Shown one piece after another: positions 61,235-64,000 of a DNA stretch of 64,000 nucleotides (the first letter of the stretch is position 1; the number at the start of each line of letters is the position of its first letter). Source of the stretch: Paratrimastix pyriformis (lineage: Eukaryota; Preaxostyla; Paratrimastigidae); the NCBI GenBank assembly GCA_027972325.1, contig JAPMOS010000025.1:310001-374000 (forward strand), written 5' to 3'. The notes under the pieces were generated by a model. The model searched no databases. It saw only the letters and a program-made list of their open reading frames with translations, and had not been told where the DNA came from. Made by a program: the position numbers and the translations under genes.

Positions 61235-61304
61235 GAAACCGGTGGGGGTAGCGTGTCAGGTCCCTGGTTCTTCCTGCATGCGTTGCCGGGCTACCTGAGC
61301 GCCT

Positions 61305-62969
61305 ATGACTGATCCTTATCGTGCCCTCAAACAGAACGACCTCGGGGCCCTCGATTCCTGGCTGAAGACGGAAGGCAATCTGGTTGATTCCACCGACGAT
61401 GAGCATGAGCAAACTATGCTTTTCTGTGCTGCCCGGACAGGACGACTCCAGGTTGCGACCTTCCTCCTCGACCACGGAGCCAACCCCAACTGGGTGGATG
61501 AATCTACGGGTGGCACGGCGCTCCACGCCGCCAGCTGGGGAGGCCATCTCGATTGCGCTCGGCTTCTGGTTTCTCGAGGCGCGGACCCCCGTTTTCGCAA
61601 TGGGCTTGGGGCCCGCCCAATTGATGAAGCTCGGGCGGCCCACCACGATCTCATTGTGGAGTATTTTCTGGGTGAGGTTCGGATGGCTGCTGATCCGGAG
61701 GAAAAGGCCCTGGCTGCGGCCGAGGAGGCCAAACGAGCGCCCAAGCCGGCCCCCCTTCCCGTCATCAAGCACTCGCTCCCGGTACCGCCAGGTCTCATGC
61801 CCCCCAAGGATCTCGACACCCGCAGCACGTCCGTCGACGAGATCTCGAGGGGCAGGCTGCGTTCGCTCGTGACCACGGTGCCCCCCCTGGGCCCCTTCCA
61901 GGTCCCCATCGTCTGCGACCCGCCCATGCGGCCGCCCCAGCCCCTGCCTCTGAACCCGCTGGGGATCTTGCCCATGGACAAGGTGCGCCTGATGATGCTC
62001 CCCACCGGGCGTCGGCCCGATGGGCGATTCGGGTACCTTGAGCAATACACCAAGCCGCTCCCCGTCGGGGTCATCCGCCTCGTCTGCATGGCGGGGTTGA
62101 ACTGCCGGGCGGGCGCTTTGACGGCACTCCCGGTCCCCGATGGGGATCTTCTGGTCGTTGCCGGTCGGTTTTATTCGGCATCCTCCTCGATCGCTCACAC
62201 CCATCCACCGCAGGCGGCCTCACCGCGTCCGGGACCGACGAAGACCTCGCGGAGGCGGTGCGCTTCCTGAAGGGGCTTCCGCATTACCGGAAGTTGGTCA
62301 TCCCGGGGGCTGCGGATCGCTGCCTCTGCGGATCCCAGGCGGAGAGCCCAGTCCGCGCCCAGCTCAGCGCCTGCTGCACGGTGCTGAGCGACGGCTGTGT
62401 CACCGTGGCCGGGATGAAGTTCTTTGGGTCCCCGTGGGTCTCTGCTCCCATGGGCGGCACTTTTTGCCGGCCGGATGACCAGCTGGGGCGCCTCTGGGCT
62501 GCCGTGCCCGAGGACGTGGACGTCATGATCACCCACGCCCCGCCGCTGAACTGCTTCGACCTCGCCTGGGAAAGTCCGCCTTCGCCCCCCCCCCCCCCCC
62601 CCCCCCCCCGATTTCACGATGGATGGCTCATCATGCTGCACACAGGGAGCTCCCAGACGGACGAGGTAGGCTGCCTGGCGTGCGGCGAAGAGCACCCCCA
62701 ATTCCAGCACTGGGGGTCGGCCTCGCTCCGAGGGCGCATCATGGCCGCCCCACCCAAGGTCCGCCGCCTTCGGACCCGGAGCGCCCTCACACCCTTCGCA
62801 CACGCAGCTCCACATTTTCGGGCACGTCCAAGACGGGACCCCCGCAGTGGGGCGGCTTGCCGAGTGCCCCACGGTCTTCGTCAACGCCTCGCTGGGCGCC
62901 CACCCGCGGCCCGTGGTGATCGACTGTCTGGTGCCCCGCCAGGCCCTCGAGGGCGCGCAAGGGGGTTGA
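61305..62969 (+). CDS. Ankyrin-repeat protein with degenerate MPPED-like metallophosphoesterase domain
   Basis: Exons 61305-62163, 62214-62573, 62646-62758 and 62808-62969 give 497 residues. Residues ~1-120 are ankyrin repeats (TMLFCAARTGRLQVATFLLD; GTALHAASWGGHLDCARLL). Residues ~255-497 follow the MPPED1/2 (239FB, UPF0046) phosphoesterase fold: RLVCMAGLN, DGDLLVVAGGLT, KLVIPGAADRC, VTVAGMKFFGSPW, DVMITHAPP, LHIFGHVQDG and PTVFVNASLG. The fold markers (GSPW, ITHAPP, FVNAS) are kept, but most metal ligands are not: SDTH reads AGLN (263-266), AGD reads AGG (288), GNHD reads GAAD (317-320) and GHxH reads GHVQ (449-452). Only His393 and His450 remain, so catalysis looks unlikely. Confidence 0.88.
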
Positions 62970-63327
62970 GCCCTGCGCGCATTCTCGGCCACCCGATCGG
63001 TGTCTCGTTTCCCAAAATTTTGTGTCACAGCAGCTTGCGGCGGCGTGTTTGGCGGCGTGGAAGAGGGGAGGGAGGGGAGGGAGGGAGGGAGGAGGAGGAC
63101 CCTGCTCCTATGGACCCTGATCGCAGGGTCCGAGGGAACGGGCGGTCAGATCCAGCTTTACGCCGGCCGAGGGCAAGGGGATGAAAAGGGAGGAAGGACA
63201 AGGACAAGGAAGAAACGAACGAACGTTCGCCAGAGAGAAAAACGGTCCGCACCCCCGGTGGGGCCAGCAGCCGGCCGGTCGGGTGGCAGGCGACCCGCCA
63301 GGGAGACCGAAAGCAGGCCGGGCGCGA
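62970..63327. other. Short intergenic region between convergent genes
   Basis: Purine-rich (GGGA/GGAG runs near 63064-63095). No gene or defined repeat is visible. Confidence 0.6.
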
Positions 63328-63959
63328 TCAGCCCACGGGGAGCTGGGCCAGCTTCTCGGCCGTGAAGCCGCGCGGCAGCAGCTGCTCCCGCTGGGCGTAG
63401 ATCTCCTTGTAGGTGGCGTGGAGGGTGCTCTCGGCGATGCCGGCCGTGTCGGCGATGTCCTTGGCCGACCGGATGGTGGGCCCGCCGTGTAGGTGCACCA
63501 CAATGTACAGCGAGGCCGCGCAGATGGCTGTGGGCAGGCGGCCCCCGAGCAGCCCCAGCTCGCAGATCTTCTGGGCCACTTCCTGGACGCTCTGCCGGAC
63601 GGACTCGGGCAGGCGGAGGGCCGAGCAGAACCGAGGCAGGTACTGCTCGGGGCCCGCCGTCTGGGAGGACAGGCCCAGGGTACGTATGACGTGCTTGTAG
63701 GCGTGGGTGACGTCCTTCCGGGGGACCCCGCTCATGGAACATACCTGCGCAGGAACCACGAGCCCGGGAGAGACAGAGGGTCATCATCATCGGCGGTGGC
63801 GCCAACGACAATGACAGCAACACATCTTCAACACCAACATCAGTACCCAACCACAAGAACGCGCCACGTCAGGTCGGACCTCCTTAAAGGTTCGTGAGAC
63901 GTGGGCCTGTCGGCAGGCGGCGAAAACTGTGGCCACAACCATGGCCTTGATGTTGCGTC
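63328..63959 (-). CDS. Transcription initiation factor TFIIB, 3' part
   Basis: General RNA polymerase II initiation factor (or archaeal-type TFB relative); the 5' exons lie beyond the right edge. Exon 63880-63959 reads RNIKAMVVATVFAACRQ and HVSRTFKE (first cyclin repeat), spliced over 63745-63879 (donor GTCCGA) to 63328-63744: SMSGVPRKDVTHAYKHVIRT, then the second cyclin repeat with LPRFCSALRLPESVRQSVQE, GRLPTAICAASLYIVV, SAKDIADTAGIAESTLHATY and KEIYAQREQLLP. These match the TFIIB core in order and spacing; Brf1 or Rrn7 paralogues are less likely because the ISKKEIGR-like and RFCSNL-like blocks are TFIIB-typical. An acceptor CAG at 63960-63962 shows that another exon precedes. Confidence 0.9.
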
Positions 63960-64000
63960 CTGGGGGATGAGCGGAAATTGGATCGTGTGAGGAGGTGGGA

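Overview
Kind of organism. The window is nuclear DNA of a GC-rich, intron-rich eukaryote. Most genes are broken by many short introns (about 31-180 nt, some longer and repeat-filled). The gene set (single-chain pyruvate:ferredoxin oxidoreductase next to organellar-type aconitase, a four-domain calcium-type channel, Aquarius, WTAP, PARG, a p62-like receptor) fits a free-living anaerobic protist. A Preaxostyla metamonad such as Paratrimastix is my best guess, but that is inference. No transposon, retroelement, virus copy or CRISPR array was seen.

Layout. 113-4108 (+) pyruvate:ferredoxin oxidoreductase; 4109-6757 a poorly resolved spliced locus holding an ~800-bp (GAT)n tract; 6987-7910 (-) SAM methyltransferase with a His-rich tail; 9037-11375 (+) long-chain acyl-CoA synthetase; 11622-12721 (-) V-ATPase accessory S1/Ac45-like protein; 12844-20651 (-) Aquarius-like helicase; 20720-26553 (+) 1437-residue low-complexity polyQ/acidic protein; 26663-28089 (+) WTAP; 28159-~29449 (-) DHHC palmitoyltransferase; ~29386-33219 (+) poly(ADP-ribose) glycohydrolase; 33744-48384 (+) four-domain voltage-gated cation channel; 49314-51828 (-) PB1-ZZ-UBA p62/NBR1-like protein; 52918-55293 (+) leucine-rich protein; 55450-58592 (-) aconitase; 59476-60597 (+) UBE2J-type E2; 60644-61234 (-) YjjX-type nucleotide phosphatase; 61305-62969 (+) ankyrin + MPPED-like metallophosphoesterase fold; 63328-63959 (-) 3' part of TFIIB, running off the right edge.

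The strongest general signal is splicing. I placed introns by matching conserved protein families across each junction and by keeping reading phase. Nearly all 5' splice sites found this way read GT-C-Y-G or GT-Y-N-G, with a pyrimidine at +3 and G at +5, instead of the usual GTRAGT. Many introns also carry a long poly-C run on the coding strand, and the longest ones hold private satellites. This rule was then used to resolve genes without close homologues.

How the genes relate. There is no operon logic. Three RNA-processing or transcription genes (Aquarius, WTAP, TFIIB) sit among metabolism, protein turnover (UBE2J, p62-like), membrane trafficking (DHHC, Ac45-like) and signalling (channel, PARG). 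A few single-base frame breaks in conserved domains of PARG and the channel look like consensus errors at G/C runs, though real decay cannot be excluded.
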